In this document: piece after piece, positions 8,067 through 16,256 of the stretch
How positions within the stretch are numbered: the first letter of the stretch is position 1
How the letters are laid out: each line of letters starts with the position of its first letter
Assembly: GCA_046160825.1 (NCBI GenBank)
Contig: JBJXHC010000079.1
Span: 1-38,397 of the forward strand
DNA: 38,397 nucleotides
DNA from: JBJXHC01 sp046160825
GTDB lineage: Bacteria; Bacteroidota; Ignavibacteria; UBA10030; UBA6906
Direction: 5' to 3'
Made by a program: the position numbers and the translations under genes
Notes under the pieces: generated by a model
What the model saw: the letters and a program-made list of their open reading frames with translations, nothing else
What the model was told of the DNA's origin: nothing
Databases searched by the model: none

Positions 8067-8108
8067 AGCTCGTCGGGCGGAAAATTATTCAATCCTTTGT
8101 CTTTCCGA

Positions 8109-8136
8109 TTGACTCTTAGGCACTTTTTTTTATATT
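8109..8136 (+). promoter_or_regulatory. Sigma-70-like promoter for the tRNA/rpmG cluster
   Basis: TTGACT (8109-8114), a 16-base spacer ending in a run of eight T, and TATATT (8131-8136) match the -35/-10 pattern. The start point would be near 8143, about 75 bases before tRNA-Thr. The T-rich spacer next to the -10 is shared with the rpsL promoter. Confidence 0.65.
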
Positions 8137-8218
8137 TGTGTGCTCAGCTCTTAACCAAACCCCTAGTACAGGCGAATTGTGCCCTTGGCATCATGGCTGA
8201 GGGGTGGGGCTGTTTTGC

Positions 8219-8294
8219 GCTGGCGTAGCTCAATTGGCAGAGCAGCTGATTTGTAATCAGCAGGTTGCGGGTTCGAGTCCCATCGCCAGCTCCA
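8219..8294 (+). tRNA. tRNA-Thr(UGU)
   Basis: The acceptor stem GCTGGCG (8219-8225) pairs with CGCCAGC (8284-8290). The anticodon loop reads TTTGTAA with anticodon TGT, and the T-arm has GGTTCGAGTCC. U73 is followed by an encoded CCA (8292-8294), the only tRNA in this window with one. Confidence 0.96.
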
Positions 8295-8324
8295 TGTGCT
8301 GGTTGATAAGAAGCTGGCGAGTTC

Positions 8325-8407
8325 GGGCAGGTAGCGAAGTGGTTAAACGCAACAGACTGTAAATCTGTCGGCTTACGCCTTCGGAGGTTCGAATCCTTCC
8401 CTGCCCA
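8325..8407 (+). tRNA. tRNA-Tyr(GUA)
   Basis: The acceptor GGGCAGG (8325-8331) pairs with CCTGCCC (8400-8406), with A73. The anticodon is GTA in the loop between CAGA and TCTG. A long variable arm (GGCTTACGCCTTC) is typical of a class II bacterial tRNA-Tyr. CCA is not encoded. Confidence 0.95.
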
Positions 8408-8438
8408 CGCGAGATACGGAATTGACAGGCGAGCGAAC

Positions 8439-8511
8439 GCGGGAGTAACTCAGTTGGTAGAGTCACAGCCTTCCAAGCTGTTGGTCGCGGGTTCGAGTCC
8501 CGTCTCCCGCT
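8439..8511 (+). tRNA. tRNA-Gly(UCC)
   Basis: The acceptor GCGGGAG (8439-8445) pairs with CTCCCGC (8504-8510), with U73 as expected for Gly. The anticodon loop CTTCCAA gives anticodon TCC. CCA is not encoded. Confidence 0.95.
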
Positions 8512-8535
8512 CGAAGCGTGAAGCAAGCATAGGTT

Positions 8536-8608
<73 letters not shown>

Positions 8609-8647
8609 CGATCAGTACCATGTAAACGAAATTCTTTGGAGTAGGCC

Positions 8648-8797
8648 GTGAGAGATATCATCACTTTGGAATGCACTGATTGCAAGCAGCGCAACTATTC
8701 GACCACCAAGAACAAAAAGAAACAAACCGGTCGCGTTGAATATAAAAAGTTCTGCCGCTTCTGCAGCAAGCACACAACACACAAAGAAACGCGTTGA
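8648..8797 (+). CDS. rpmG: 50S ribosomal protein L33
   Basis: This 49-residue protein, MRDIITLECTDCKQRNY through HKETR, is a small basic protein of the large subunit near the E site. It is the zinc-binding (C+) form, with C9, C12, C36 and C39. The start is GTG with GGAG six bases upstream. It lies between two tRNA genes, in the place where many bacteria have a tuf gene before tRNA-Trp. Confidence 0.95.
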   Translation: MRDIITLECTDCKQRNYSTTKNKKKQTGRVEYKKFCRFCSKHTTHKETR

Positions 8798-8864
8798 CCT
8801 TGTAGGCGTGGGAGGTGGGGGCGAGCTTCGTTCACCAGCGTTGAAAAGTCATTCTGCGGACGAT

Positions 8865-8938
8865 ACGTGAGTAGCTCAATTGGCTAGAGCAGCGGTCTCC
8901 AAAACCGCAGGTTGGGGGTTCAAGTCCCTCCTCACGTG
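8865..8938 (+). tRNA. tRNA-Trp(CCA)
   Basis: The acceptor ACGTGAG (8865-8871) pairs with CTCACGT (8931-8937), with G73 as expected for Trp. The anticodon loop CTCCAAA gives anticodon CCA. It precedes secE-nusG, a widespread arrangement. The 3' CCA is not encoded. Confidence 0.95.
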
Positions 8939-8948
8939 CGATTGGAGA

Positions 8949-8977
8949 GATCACCCGTATAATGTGATGTGGTGATC
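8949..8977 (+). promoter_or_regulatory. Hairpin with a TATAAT box in its loop, upstream of secE
   Basis: GATCACC (8949-8955) pairs with GGTGATC (8971-8977). The 15-base loop contains a perfect -10 box, TATAAT (8958-8963). A -35 box at the right distance would fall in the end of tRNA-Trp and is poor, so this is either a weak promoter or a tRNA 3'-trailer hairpin. Confidence 0.35.
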
Positions 8978-9024
8978 GCTCGTGCGAGAGAATACACAAG
9001 AACATCAGTCGAGACAGGGTGTTT

Positions 9025-9207
9025 ATGAAAGAAAAAATCATTGGTTTCTTCACCGACGTCGTGAAGGAAATGAACAAAGTCACATGGCCGAAAAAAGAAG
9101 ATCTGCGCGACTCGACGGTCATTGTGCTCGTGGTTTGTATTGTTGTTTCCGCCTTTGTGTTTGTCGTCGACACGGCGGTCAGTGAAGTGCTGAAGAGAAT
9201 CCTCTAA
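9025..9207 (+). CDS. secE: Preprotein translocase subunit SecE
   Basis: SecE is a 60-residue inner-membrane protein that clamps SecY. It begins MKEKIIGFFTDVVKEMNKVTWP; 'VTWPKKEDL' is the conserved amphipathic-helix signature. One membrane helix (about 31-50, VIVLVVCIVVSAFVFVVDTA) follows, as in the short single-span SecE form. The ATG at 9025 is preferred over an in-frame GTG at 9019 because CAGGG lies at good spacing before it. nusG follows after 12 bases. Confidence 0.95.
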   Translation: MKEKIIGFFTDVVKEMNKVTWPKKEDLRDSTVIVLVVCIVVSAFVFVVDTAVSEVLKRIL

Positions 9208-9219
9208 GCGGGAGAGTCC

Positions 9220-9753
9220 TTGGATAAAAAGTGGTATGTGCTCCGAACATATTCGGGGCATGAAAATAAAGTAAAAGCGTACATCGAGAATGAGATCGCC
9301 CAGGCAGGATTGAGCGAGAAGGTGTCCTCGGTGATCGTACCTTCCGAGAAGGTGTTCGAAGTGAAGGATGGAAAGAAGAGGAGCAAGACGCGCACTTTTT
9401 TCCCAGGTTACATCCTTATCGAAGCAGAGTTGGATAAGACGACGACTCATATCGTTCTCAATACGCCATCAGTTATCAGTTTCGTCGGACCAAAGAATGC
9501 ACCGGCCCCACTGCAAGCAGCCGAGATTCGCCGGCTCATTGGAAAGATAGAAGAACGAAAAGATGTTGAGGTGCTTGAGGTTCCGTTCAAGACTGGAGAT
9601 GCAGTGAAAGTGACCGACGGTCCGTTCAACAACTTCAGCGGCTTCGTTCAGGAAGTCAGTGAAGAGAAGATGAAACTCAAGGTGATGGTGTCGATCTTCG
9701 GACGTAAAACACCTGTGGAGTTGGATTTCAGTCAGGTGGAAGCAGAAAAGTAA
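9220..9753 (+). CDS. nusG: Transcription termination/antitermination factor NusG
   Basis: The 177-residue protein has an NGN domain (about 1-110, with WYVLRTYSGHENKV and FFPGYILIEAEL at 60-71), which binds the RNA polymerase clamp. A KOW domain follows (about 127-156, GDAVKVTDGPFNNFSGFV), which contacts Rho or ribosomal protein S10. The start is TTG with a GGAGAG ribosome site. It forms an operon with secE and the rplKAJL genes. Confidence 0.97.
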   Translation: MDKKWYVLRTYSGHENKVKAYIENEIAQAGLSEKVSSVIVPSEKVFEVKDGKKRSKTRTFFPGYILIEAELDKTTTHIVLNTPSVISFVGPKNAPAPLQAAEIRRLIGKIEERKDVEVLEVPFKTGDAVKVTDGPFNNFSGFVQEVSEEKMKLKVMVSIFGRKTPVELDFSQVEAEK

Positions 9754-9788
9754 TTCCCGTTCATGCACGTATCATGTAAGAGAGAGTT

Positions 9789-10211
9789 ATGAAAAAAATT
9801 ACCGGCTTTGTGAAGTTGCAGATTCCGGCAGGTGCCGCCAATCCGGCTCCTCCGGTTGGTCCCGCCCTCGGTCAAAAGGGTGTGAACATCATGGAGTTCT
9901 GCAAGCAGTTTAACGCACGAACCCAGGCCCAGGCCGGAATGATCATCCCCGTGGTGATCACGGTGTTTTCGGACAAATCGTTTACATTCATTACCAAGAC
10001 CCCGCCCGCAGCAACCCTTATAGTGAAAGCGGCAAAAATCGAAAAGGGTTCGGCAGAACCGAATCGCGTGAAAGTCGGGAAGGTTACGACGAAGCAGGTG
10101 CGCGACATCGCCGAATTGAAAATGCCTGATTTGAATGCCGCAAGCATTGAGGCAGCAATGAGCATGATTGCAGGAACCGCCCGAAGCATGGGCGTTACTG
10201 TCGAAGACTAA
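9789..10211 (+). CDS. rplK: 50S ribosomal protein L11
   Basis: The 140-residue protein has standard length. The N-terminal domain shows the proline-rich 'GAANPAPPVGPALGQKGVNIMEFCKQFN' region, which contacts the GTPase-centre rRNA and is the thiopeptide target area. The C-terminal RNA-binding domain ends 'MSMIAGTARSMGVTVE'. It starts with ATG after an AGAGAG stretch, 35 bases after nusG. Confidence 0.98.
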   Translation: MKKITGFVKLQIPAGAANPAPPVGPALGQKGVNIMEFCKQFNARTQAQAGMIIPVVITVFSDKSFTFITKTPPAATLIVKAAKIEKGSAEPNRVKVGKVTTKQVRDIAELKMPDLNAASIEAAMSMIAGTARSMGVTVED

Positions 10212-10226
10212 TCACATACCGTGGGA

Positions 10227-10243
10227 GTGACGCACAGCGTCAC
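10227..10243 (+). promoter_or_regulatory. Small hairpin before rplA
   Basis: GTGACGC (10227-10233) pairs perfectly with GCGTCAC (10237-10243) in the rplK-rplA spacer. The following CGTCCGCA resembles the sequence after the hairpin at 16207-16225. It may be a short repeat or an L1 mRNA site; neither is shown. Confidence 0.4.
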
Positions 10244-10268
10244 GTCCGCACCACGAAAGGATATCCAT

Positions 10269-10964
10269 ATGCAACTCAGCAAACGGCTCAAGGCCGTAAG
10301 ATCCAAGATTGATCTCGAAAAGACCTACACGATCGACGAGGCGATAGCGAAAGTCAAGGAAGGTGCTACTTCAAAGTTTGTGGAATCGGTTGATATCGCC
10401 ATCCGTCTCGGCGTTGATCCCAAGAAAGCCGATCAGGCTATTCGCGGAACCGTTGCCTTGCCGCACGGAATCGGTCGTGAAGTGCGCGTTCTCGTTCTCG
10501 CAAAACCCCCGAAAGACGAAGAAGCAAAGGCGGCCGGTGCAGAGCATGCCGGACTTGTCGAATACATTGCAAAGATTCAGAGCGGCTGGGCAGATATTGA
10601 CGTTATCATTGCGACACCCGATGTGATGGGTGAAGTTGGAAAGCTGGGTAAAGTGCTTGGTCCGAGAGGACTGATGCCTAACCCCAAGAGTGGTACCGTC
10701 ACCGCTGACGTCGCGAAGGCAGTCAAGGAAGTGAAAGCAGGAAAAATCGAATTCCGCGTCGACAAAGCTGGTATAATTCATACCTCCATCGGTAAGGCAA
10801 ACTTCGAGGCAAAACAGTTGTCAGATAATATTCACGCGTTCCTGAACACCGTTGTACGATTGAAACCGGCATCGGCCAAAGGCACGTATGTCAAGACCAT
10901 CGCCATATCAAGTACGATGGGACCGGGAATCAAGATCGACAAGGCGCAACTCATAGCCCACTAA
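10269..10964 (+). CDS. rplA: 50S ribosomal protein L1
   Basis: The 231-residue protein is the usual size. L1 forms the mobile stalk that releases deacylated tRNA and often represses its own operon. The signature 'VGKLGKVLGPRGLMPNPKSGTV' is present near residue 125, and the C-terminus 'AISSTMGPGIKID' is typical. The ATG at 10269 has AAAGGA upstream. A longer in-frame start at 10221 would translate the hairpin and is rejected. Confidence 0.97.
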   Translation: MQLSKRLKAVRSKIDLEKTYTIDEAIAKVKEGATSKFVESVDIAIRLGVDPKKADQAIRGTVALPHGIGREVRVLVLAKPPKDEEAKAAGAEHAGLVEYIAKIQSGWADIDVIIATPDVMGEVGKLGKVLGPRGLMPNPKSGTVTADVAKAVKEVKAGKIEFRVDKAGIIHTSIGKANFEAKQLSDNIHAFLNTVVRLKPASAKGTYVKTIAISSTMGPGIKIDKAQLIAH

Positions 10965-11078
10965 ACAAGCTTACGCACTCACATTACAATTCACGTTTTG
11001 TCTATTGCCTGGTGGTTCGTTGACCGGGGCTTCTCAGTGGACTCAACCTGTAAGGCCTACGCTACGTAGGGAAAAATT
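10965..11078 (+). promoter_or_regulatory. Leader of rplJL, hairpin touching the ribosome site
   Basis: This 114-base spacer is where L10-L12 leader structures usually lie. CCTACG (11056-11061) pairs with CGTAGG (11065-11070). The 3' arm contains most of the TAGGG Shine-Dalgarno of rplJ (ATG at 11079), so folding would hide it. L10 autoregulation is known in other bacteria; here it is inferred from position and structure. Confidence 0.45.
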
Positions 11079-11600
11079 ATGAAACGTTCGGAAAAAGAAG
11101 AAATTGTCGCTGCCGTATCGGAGAAGGTTGGCCGGGCGCGCGGGATGTTCTTCACTGACTTTAATGGTCTGACTGTAGAACAAGCAACGGAGTTGCGTCG
11201 CGAGTTCCGCAAGGTTGGTGTTGACTACAGAGTTGTGAAGAATACGCTTGTCCGCAAAGCTCTTGAGAATGCCACCGGATACGACAAAGTCTGCGACATG
11301 CTCGTCGGTCCTACCGGCGTTGCCTTTGCCTACGATGACCCGGTTGTGCCGGCAAAAGTCATTCAGAAATTCAAGGAGAAACACAGCAAGCTCTCGTTGA
11401 AAGTCTGTGTGCTCGAGAAGCAAGTGTACGACGGATCGAAGCTTCTGGAATTGGCGAAACTTCCGTCACGCAAAGAGATGATGGCAAGCATCCTGGGAAG
11501 TATCCAGGCTCCGCTGGCAGGTGTGCCGACGGTGATCAACGCAGTGTTGCGGGATATTGTCAGTGTTATTGGTGAAATTGAAAAGAAAAAAGCTGCATAA
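11079..11600 (+). CDS. rplJ: 50S ribosomal protein L10
   Basis: The 173-residue protein anchors the L7/L12 stalk on 23S rRNA. The N-terminal 'GRARGMFFTDFNGLTVEQATELRREFRKVGVDYRVVKNTLVRKAL' region is the conserved rRNA/L11-binding domain. The C-terminal helix (about 130-165) carries L12 dimers. It is directly followed by rplL, as usual. Confidence 0.98.
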   Translation: MKRSEKEEIVAAVSEKVGRARGMFFTDFNGLTVEQATELRREFRKVGVDYRVVKNTLVRKALENATGYDKVCDMLVGPTGVAFAYDDPVVPAKVIQKFKEKHSKLSLKVCVLEKQVYDGSKLLELAKLPSRKEMMASILGSIQAPLAGVPTVINAVLRDIVSVIGEIEKKKAA

Positions 11601-11672
11601 TGTGCAGTGCATGTCCTGTGAACCAGGCGTGGGAACCTGAAATTGTTCATACTTACGTAAGGAGAAAGCAAC

Positions 11673-12050
11673 ATGTCAGTCGTAGAAATCGTTGAGAAAA
11701 TTGAGAAGCTTACACTTCTCGAAGCCGTCGAACTCAAGAAAGCCCTTGAGGATAAGTTCGGAGTAACAGCCGCAGCACCAATGATGATGGGTGGTATGAT
11801 GCCCGCAGGCGGTGCGGCCCCAGCAGCAGCCGAAGAAAAGACTGAATTTACCGTGCTTCTGAAGGAAGCCGGTGCCCAGAAAATCAATGTTATCAAGGTT
11901 GTGCGTGCAGCAACCGGCCTCGGCCTCAAGGAAGCGAAGGATCTCGTTGACGGTGCCCCAAAGCCCGTAAAGGAAGGTATTTCGAAGGACGATGCAGAAA
12001 AGCTGAAAAAGGAACTCGAAGAAGCAGGCGCAAAAGTCGAGTTGAAGTAG
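11673..12050 (+). CDS. rplL: 50S ribosomal protein L7/L12
   Basis: The 125-residue acidic stalk protein recruits translation GTPases. It has an N-terminal dimerisation helix pair (1-30) and a flexible hinge (about 35-52) that is rich in Met, Gly and Ala (MMMGGMMPAGG). The C-terminal domain contains 'KINVIKVVRAATGLGLKEAKDLVDGAP'. An AAGGAG site precedes the ATG. Confidence 0.98.
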   Translation: MSVVEIVEKIEKLTLLEAVELKKALEDKFGVTAAAPMMMGGMMPAGGAAPAAAEEKTEFTVLLKEAGAQKINVIKVVRAATGLGLKEAKDLVDGAPKPVKEGISKDDAEKLKKELEEAGAKVELK

Positions 12051-12420
12051 CTTTTCTTGTTCAGAGAAATTTTTCAGAGTTATAAAGTGTTGCTCAGTAT
12101 GATGAAATAATGAACACACAAGCCGGTAATCAGAAGACTCTTCAGATCATCGGCTTGGTGTTTCATTGATGAAGAGTGGGATGTGGCCAGTCGGTATGCG
12201 ATGGGGGCGGTTCCGATAACATACCATCGTTTCTCCAAATTTTTCCTGCGAATTGCGCCGACTCTCAACTACATGATATTATGAGGTGCTTCCGCCAGCG
12301 TCAATACATGAGATGCCGGGTTGGGAAGCTTTGTCTTTTTATCGTCGGTGATTGTCTGTTGTCCGCCGCCGAAATGAACGTAATAGCAGCACCACACAAG
12401 CAAGGTAAGGAGCGGGGCTT
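12051..12420 (+). promoter_or_regulatory. 370-base rplL-rpoB spacer with weak promoter candidates
   Basis: No gene is supported here. Two promoter-like pairs occur: TTGTTC (12057-12062) with TATAAA (12081-12086), 18 bases apart, and TTGCGC (12253-12258) with TATTAT (12277-12282), 18 bases apart. An imperfect hairpin (AGCCGGTAATC with GATCATCGGCT) lies near 12121-12155. In E. coli the corresponding gap holds an attenuator and an RNase III site, so a control region is plausible. Confidence 0.35.
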
Positions 12421-15400
12421 TTGAAGAACCAATCCAACAAACGCATCAGTTTCGGAAAGATCCCCGAAATAATCGACGCACCGGATTTGCTGAACATCCA
12501 GCTCGAATCGTGGGAGAGTTTTTTACAGGCCGACATCGTGCCAGCGCGCAGGAAGAACAAGGGCCTCCAAGCAGTTTTCAAGATGAACTTTCCGATCACG
12601 GACGCTCGGGAAAATTTCCTTCTCGAATTTGTCGAATACTACGTGGAGAAACCCAAATACTCCGTCGGTGAGTGTGAGGAGCGTGGGTTGACCTATGCCA
12701 TTCCACTGAAAGCAAAGCTCAGGCTTTCCCAGAAAGCGGAAGATGGCAAGAGCTACATCAACACGATTGAACAGGATGTCTATCTCGGCAACCTGCCGAC
12801 AATGACGCACCGTGGTACCTACATTATCAATGGTGCCGAGCGTGTGGTGGTCAGTCAATTGCATCGCTCGCCCGGTGTCTTCTTCAGCGAATCGATTCAC
12901 CCGAACGGAACGCCGATCTTCTCCGCCCGCATTATTCCGTTCCGCGGTTCATGGGTGGAATTCTCGACCGACATTAACAACATCATGTATGCCTACATTG
13001 ACCGGAAGAAGAAATTCCCGGTCACCACCCTCTTGCGCGCGCTCGGCTATTCTTCCGATGATGAAATTCTTGAGCTGTTCGGACTGGTGGAAGAAATCGA
13101 CGTCAATAAAGTCGATATGAAGGATTATGAAGGACGGGTTATCTGTAGCGATGTTGTCGACAAGAAAACCGGTGAGATTTTTATCAGCAAGGATGCAACG
13201 CTGACTGAGGACCACGTCAAGCGTATCAAAAAGTCGACCATAAAAAAGCTGCGCTTCCTGAAGTTGCAGGGAAATGAAACTTCAGTTATTGCAAATACCA
13301 TTTTGAAAGATGCCTCCCGGTCGGAGGAGGATGCTCTCGGCACGATTTATCGTCAACTTCGTTCGGGCGACGCTCCCGATCTGGATACAGCCAAGACTCT
13401 CATCGACCGGTTATTCTTCAACGAGAAGAGGTACGACCTTGGCGATGTGGGTCGCTACCGCATCAACAGCAAGCTGAATCTCGATATACCGGTCACCACG
13501 ACCACGCTGACCAAGCAGGACATCGTCGCCATCATCAACTATTTGATTGAACTCCAGCAGGGCAAGCGCTCGGTGGACGATATCGATCACTTGGGCAACC
13601 GTCGTGTGCGAACCGTGGGAGAACAGATCGCACAGCAATTTAATATCGGTCTGGCGCGCATGGCCCGCACCATCCGTGAGCGTATGAATATTCGTGACAA
13701 CGAAAACATGACGCCTCAAGACCTGGTGAATGCCCGAACGATCAGCAGTGTCATCAACGCATTTTTCGGGACGAACCCGCTTTCGCAATTCATGGATCAA
13801 ACAAATCCGCTTGCCGAGTTGACCAACAAACGTCGCATGTCGGCCCTTGGTCCGGGTGGTCTTACCCGAGAGCGCGCAGGGTTCGAGGTACGCGACGTGC
13901 ATTACACACACTATGGGCGGCTCTGTCCAATTGAAACCCCCGAAGGCCCGAACATCGGCTTGATTTCATCTCTTTGTATTCACGCACGCGTGAATGAGTT
14001 CGGTTTCATTGAGACGCCGTATCGCAAGGTCAAGAATGGTCGTGTCCTTGATGAGATTGAGTTCCTGACGGCAGAGCAAGAGGATAATTATACCATTGCC
14101 CAGGCGAATGCCCCGGTGGACAGCAAGGGATCATTCGTGAGTGATCGTGTGAAGGCCAGATACCAGGGCGATTTCCCGGTGGTTGGCGCCATGGAATCTC
14201 AATACATGGACGTGGCTCCGAACCAGATCGTTAGCGCGGCCGCGGGATTGATTCCGTTCCTTGAGCATGATGACGCGAACCGTGCGCTCATGGGATCGAA
14301 TATGCAACGGCAATCCGTTCCCCTGTTGCGTCCGGAAGCACCGGTGGTGGGTACCGGACTCGAAGAGAAGATTGCGCGTGACTCGCGTACACTGGTTGTT
14401 GCCGAGCGCAACGGGATTGTGGACTACGTGGACGCCGATCGGATTGTTGTGTTATATGACATCGACGAGAACAGTACGGAAGCAATCGTCTCGTTCGATG
14501 ATAAACGCCGTGTCGAGTACAAGCTGACGAAGTTCTTCCGAACGAATCAGGACACCTGCATCAATCAGAAGGCCATCGTAAAGCCGGGCGACAAATTGAA
14601 GAAGGGCGATGTACTTGCCGACGGACCTGCGACCGATGGTGGTGAACTTGCCCTTGGCCGTAATGTTCTTGTTGCGTTCATGCCTTGGAACGGTTACAAT
14701 TTTGAAGATGCCATTATCCTGAGTGAGAGGATTGTCTCACAAGACGTTTTCACCTCCATACACATTGAAGAGTTTGAACTTCAAGTCCGCGATACCAAGC
14801 GCGGGGAAGAGGAATTGACGCGGGAAATACCGAACGTCAGCGAAGACGCCACCAAGGACCTGGATGAGAATGGCATCGTACGCATTGGTGCGGAGGTTGT
14901 CGAAGGCGATATCCTGATTGGAAAGATCACGCCGAAAGGTGAGTCTGATCCCACACCGGAAGAAAAGCTGCTCAAGGCAATCTTCGGCGAAAAGGCTGGT
15001 GACGTGAAGGATGCATCATTGAAAGCTCCTCCCGGAATGAAGGGGGTGGTTATCTCGACAAAACTCTTCAGCCGCAAGAAGAAGGATGCAGAATCAAAGA
15101 AAGAGGATAAACGCCGGACCGATGCACTTGACCGCCAGCGGAGGAAGATGCTCTCCGAATTGCGCGAGCGGCTGGGAAGAAAGCTTGATGCCACACTTGC
15201 CGATGAGAAATCCGCCGGTGTGCGTGACACGGATGGCAACGTCGTTTTCCGTAGCGGTACGGCGTTCAAGGCGGATACTTTTCAGGCATATGAAGATCTG
15301 GAGAAGCTGGATTACAATGCCGAGTGGGTGGAAGACAAACGTAAGAACACGGTCGTCCACAAAATCTTCTCCAATTACTTTGATCGTCTGGGAAGTATTG

Positions 15401-16185
15401 AAGAGGAATTCCGGCACGAGAAAAACAAGATTCAACTCGGTGACGAATTGCCTCCAGGTGTTGTTCAACTGGCGAAGGTATATGTCGCCAAGAAGCGCAA
15501 GCTCTCCGTCGGTGATAAGATGGCTGGCCGACACGGTAACAAGGGTGTCGTCTCGCGAATCGTGCCGGCTGCAGACATGCCGTTTCTACCGGATGGGACT
15601 CCCGTGGATATCGTGCTCAATCCCCTCGGCGTTCCTTCGCGAATGAATCTCGGACAGTTGTATGAAACAGCCCTGGGCTGGGCGGCGAAGGAGCTTGGTG
15701 CTCATTACGCCTCACCCATTTTCGACGGTGCAACGTGGGAGGATGTTCAGGGTGAACTCGAGAAGGCCGGTTTGAACAAAAGCTCAAAGACGATCCTTCA
15801 TGATGGACGTATCGGCGAACCGTTCGACCAGGAAGTGACGGTGGGATATATCTACATGTTGAAGCTTTCCCACCTTGTGGACGACAAGATTCATGCGCGG
15901 TCCATCGGGCCGTACTCGCTTATTACCCAGCAACCGCTTGGTGGCAAGGCGCAGTTCGGAGGCCAGCGTTTCGGAGAAATGGAAGTGTGGGCTCTCGAAG
16001 GTTACGGTGCCGCCCACGTTCTTCAGGAGATGCTGACGGTGAAGAGCGACGACGTTTCTGGTCGCGCCAAGGTTTATGAAGCGATTGTCAAGGGTGATAA
16101 CCTGCCGGAATCGAATATTCCGGAGTCGTTTAATGTGCTCGTTCGTGAGCTGATGGGTCTGGGTCTGGACGTCAAGCTCGATTAA
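12421..16185 (+). CDS. rpoB: DNA-directed RNA polymerase subunit beta
   Basis: The 1254-residue catalytic subunit keeps the rifampicin pocket 'LSQFMDQTNPLAELTNKRRMSALGPGGL', 'HYTHYGRLCPIETPEGPNIGLIS' and the active-centre 'GDKMAGRHGNKGVV' (about 1031-1044). At residue 469 (codon AAC, 13825-13827) it has Asn where E. coli has His526, a drug-contact residue that is very strongly conserved; the equivalents of Q513, D516 and S531 are unchanged. The start is TTG with AAGGAG eight bases upstream. rpoC follows 71 bases later and is not fused. Confidence 0.98.
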   Translation: MKNQSNKRISFGKIPEIIDAPDLLNIQLESWESFLQADIVPARRKNKGLQAVFKMNFPITDARENFLLEFVEYYVEKPKYSVGECEERGLTYAIPLKAKLRLSQKAEDGKSYINTIEQDVYLGNLPTMTHRGTYIINGAERVVVSQLHRSPGVFFSESIHPNGTPIFSARIIPFRGSWVEFSTDINNIMYAYIDRKKKFPVTTLLRALGYSSDDEILELFGLVEEIDVNKVDMKDYEGRVICSDVVDKKTGEIFISKDATLTEDHVKRIKKSTIKKLRFLKLQGNETSVIANTILKDASRSEEDALGTIYRQLRSGDAPDLDTAKTLIDRLFFNEKRYDLGDVGRYRINSKLNLDIPVTTTTLTKQDIVAIINYLIELQQGKRSVDDIDHLGNRRVRTVGEQIAQQFNIGLARMARTIRERMNIRDNENMTPQDLVNARTISSVINAFFGTNPLSQFMDQTNPLAELTNKRRMSALGPGGLTRERAGFEVRDVHYTHYGRLCPIETPEGPNIGLISSLCIHARVNEFGFIETPYRKVKNGRVLDEIEFLTAEQEDNYTIAQANAPVDSKGSFVSDRVKARYQGDFPVVGAMESQYMDVAPNQIVSAAAGLIPFLEHDDANRALMGSNMQRQSVPLLRPEAPVVGTGLEEKIARDSRTLVVAERNGIVDYVDADRIVVLYDIDENSTEAIVSFDDKRRVEYKLTKFFRTNQDTCINQKAIVKPGDKLKKGDVLADGPATDGGELALGRNVLVAFMPWNGYNFEDAIILSERIVSQDVFTSIHIEEFELQVRDTKRGEEELTREIPNVSEDATKDLDENGIVRIGAEVVEGDILIGKITPKGESDPTPEEKLLKAIFGEKAGDVKDASLKAPPGMKGVVISTKLFSRKKKDAESKKEDKRRTDALDRQRRKMLSELRERLGRKLDATLADEKSAGVRDTDGNVVFRSGTAFKADTFQAYEDLEKLDYNAEWVEDKRKNTVVHKIFSNYFDRLGSIEEEFRHEKNKIQLGDELPPGVVQLAKVYVAKKRKLSVGDKMAGRHGNKGVVSRIVPAADMPFLPDGTPVDIVLNPLGVPSRMNLGQLYETALGWAAKELGAHYASPIFDGATWEDVQGELEKAGLNKSSKTILHDGRIGEPFDQEVTVGYIYMLKLSHLVDDKIHARSIGPYSLITQQPLGGKAQFGGQRFGEMEVWALEGYGAAHVLQEMLTVKSDDVSGRAKVYEAIVKGDNLPESNIPESFNVLVRELMGLGLDVKLD

Positions 16186-16206
16186 GGGATGTCGTATCCA
16201 TTGAGA

Positions 16207-16225
16207 TCGGGACGCAGTGTCCCGA
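16207..16225 (+). promoter_or_regulatory. Hairpin in the rpoB-rpoC spacer
   Basis: TCGGGAC (16207-16213) pairs with GTCCCGA (16219-16225) around a five-base loop. There is no U-tract, so it is not a terminator. With the following CCGCA it resembles the hairpin before rplA (10227-10243), suggesting a short dispersed repeat. Confidence 0.45.
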
Positions 16226-16256
16226 CCGCAATATTGATACAGTTTGGAGGAACACA

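Noticed and set aside
8832..9173. Minus-strand frame with 'EGLEPPTCGFG' across tRNA-Trp and secE
   Set aside because: It is an antisense tRNA artefact and conflicts with the clear secE gene.
8982..9185. 67-codon frame overlapping secE in another frame
   Set aside because: secE is clearly the coding frame; this one has a random composition.
10221..10268. Longer rplA start
   Set aside because: It would translate a perfect hairpin, and the ATG at 10269 has a good ribosome site and normal L1 length.
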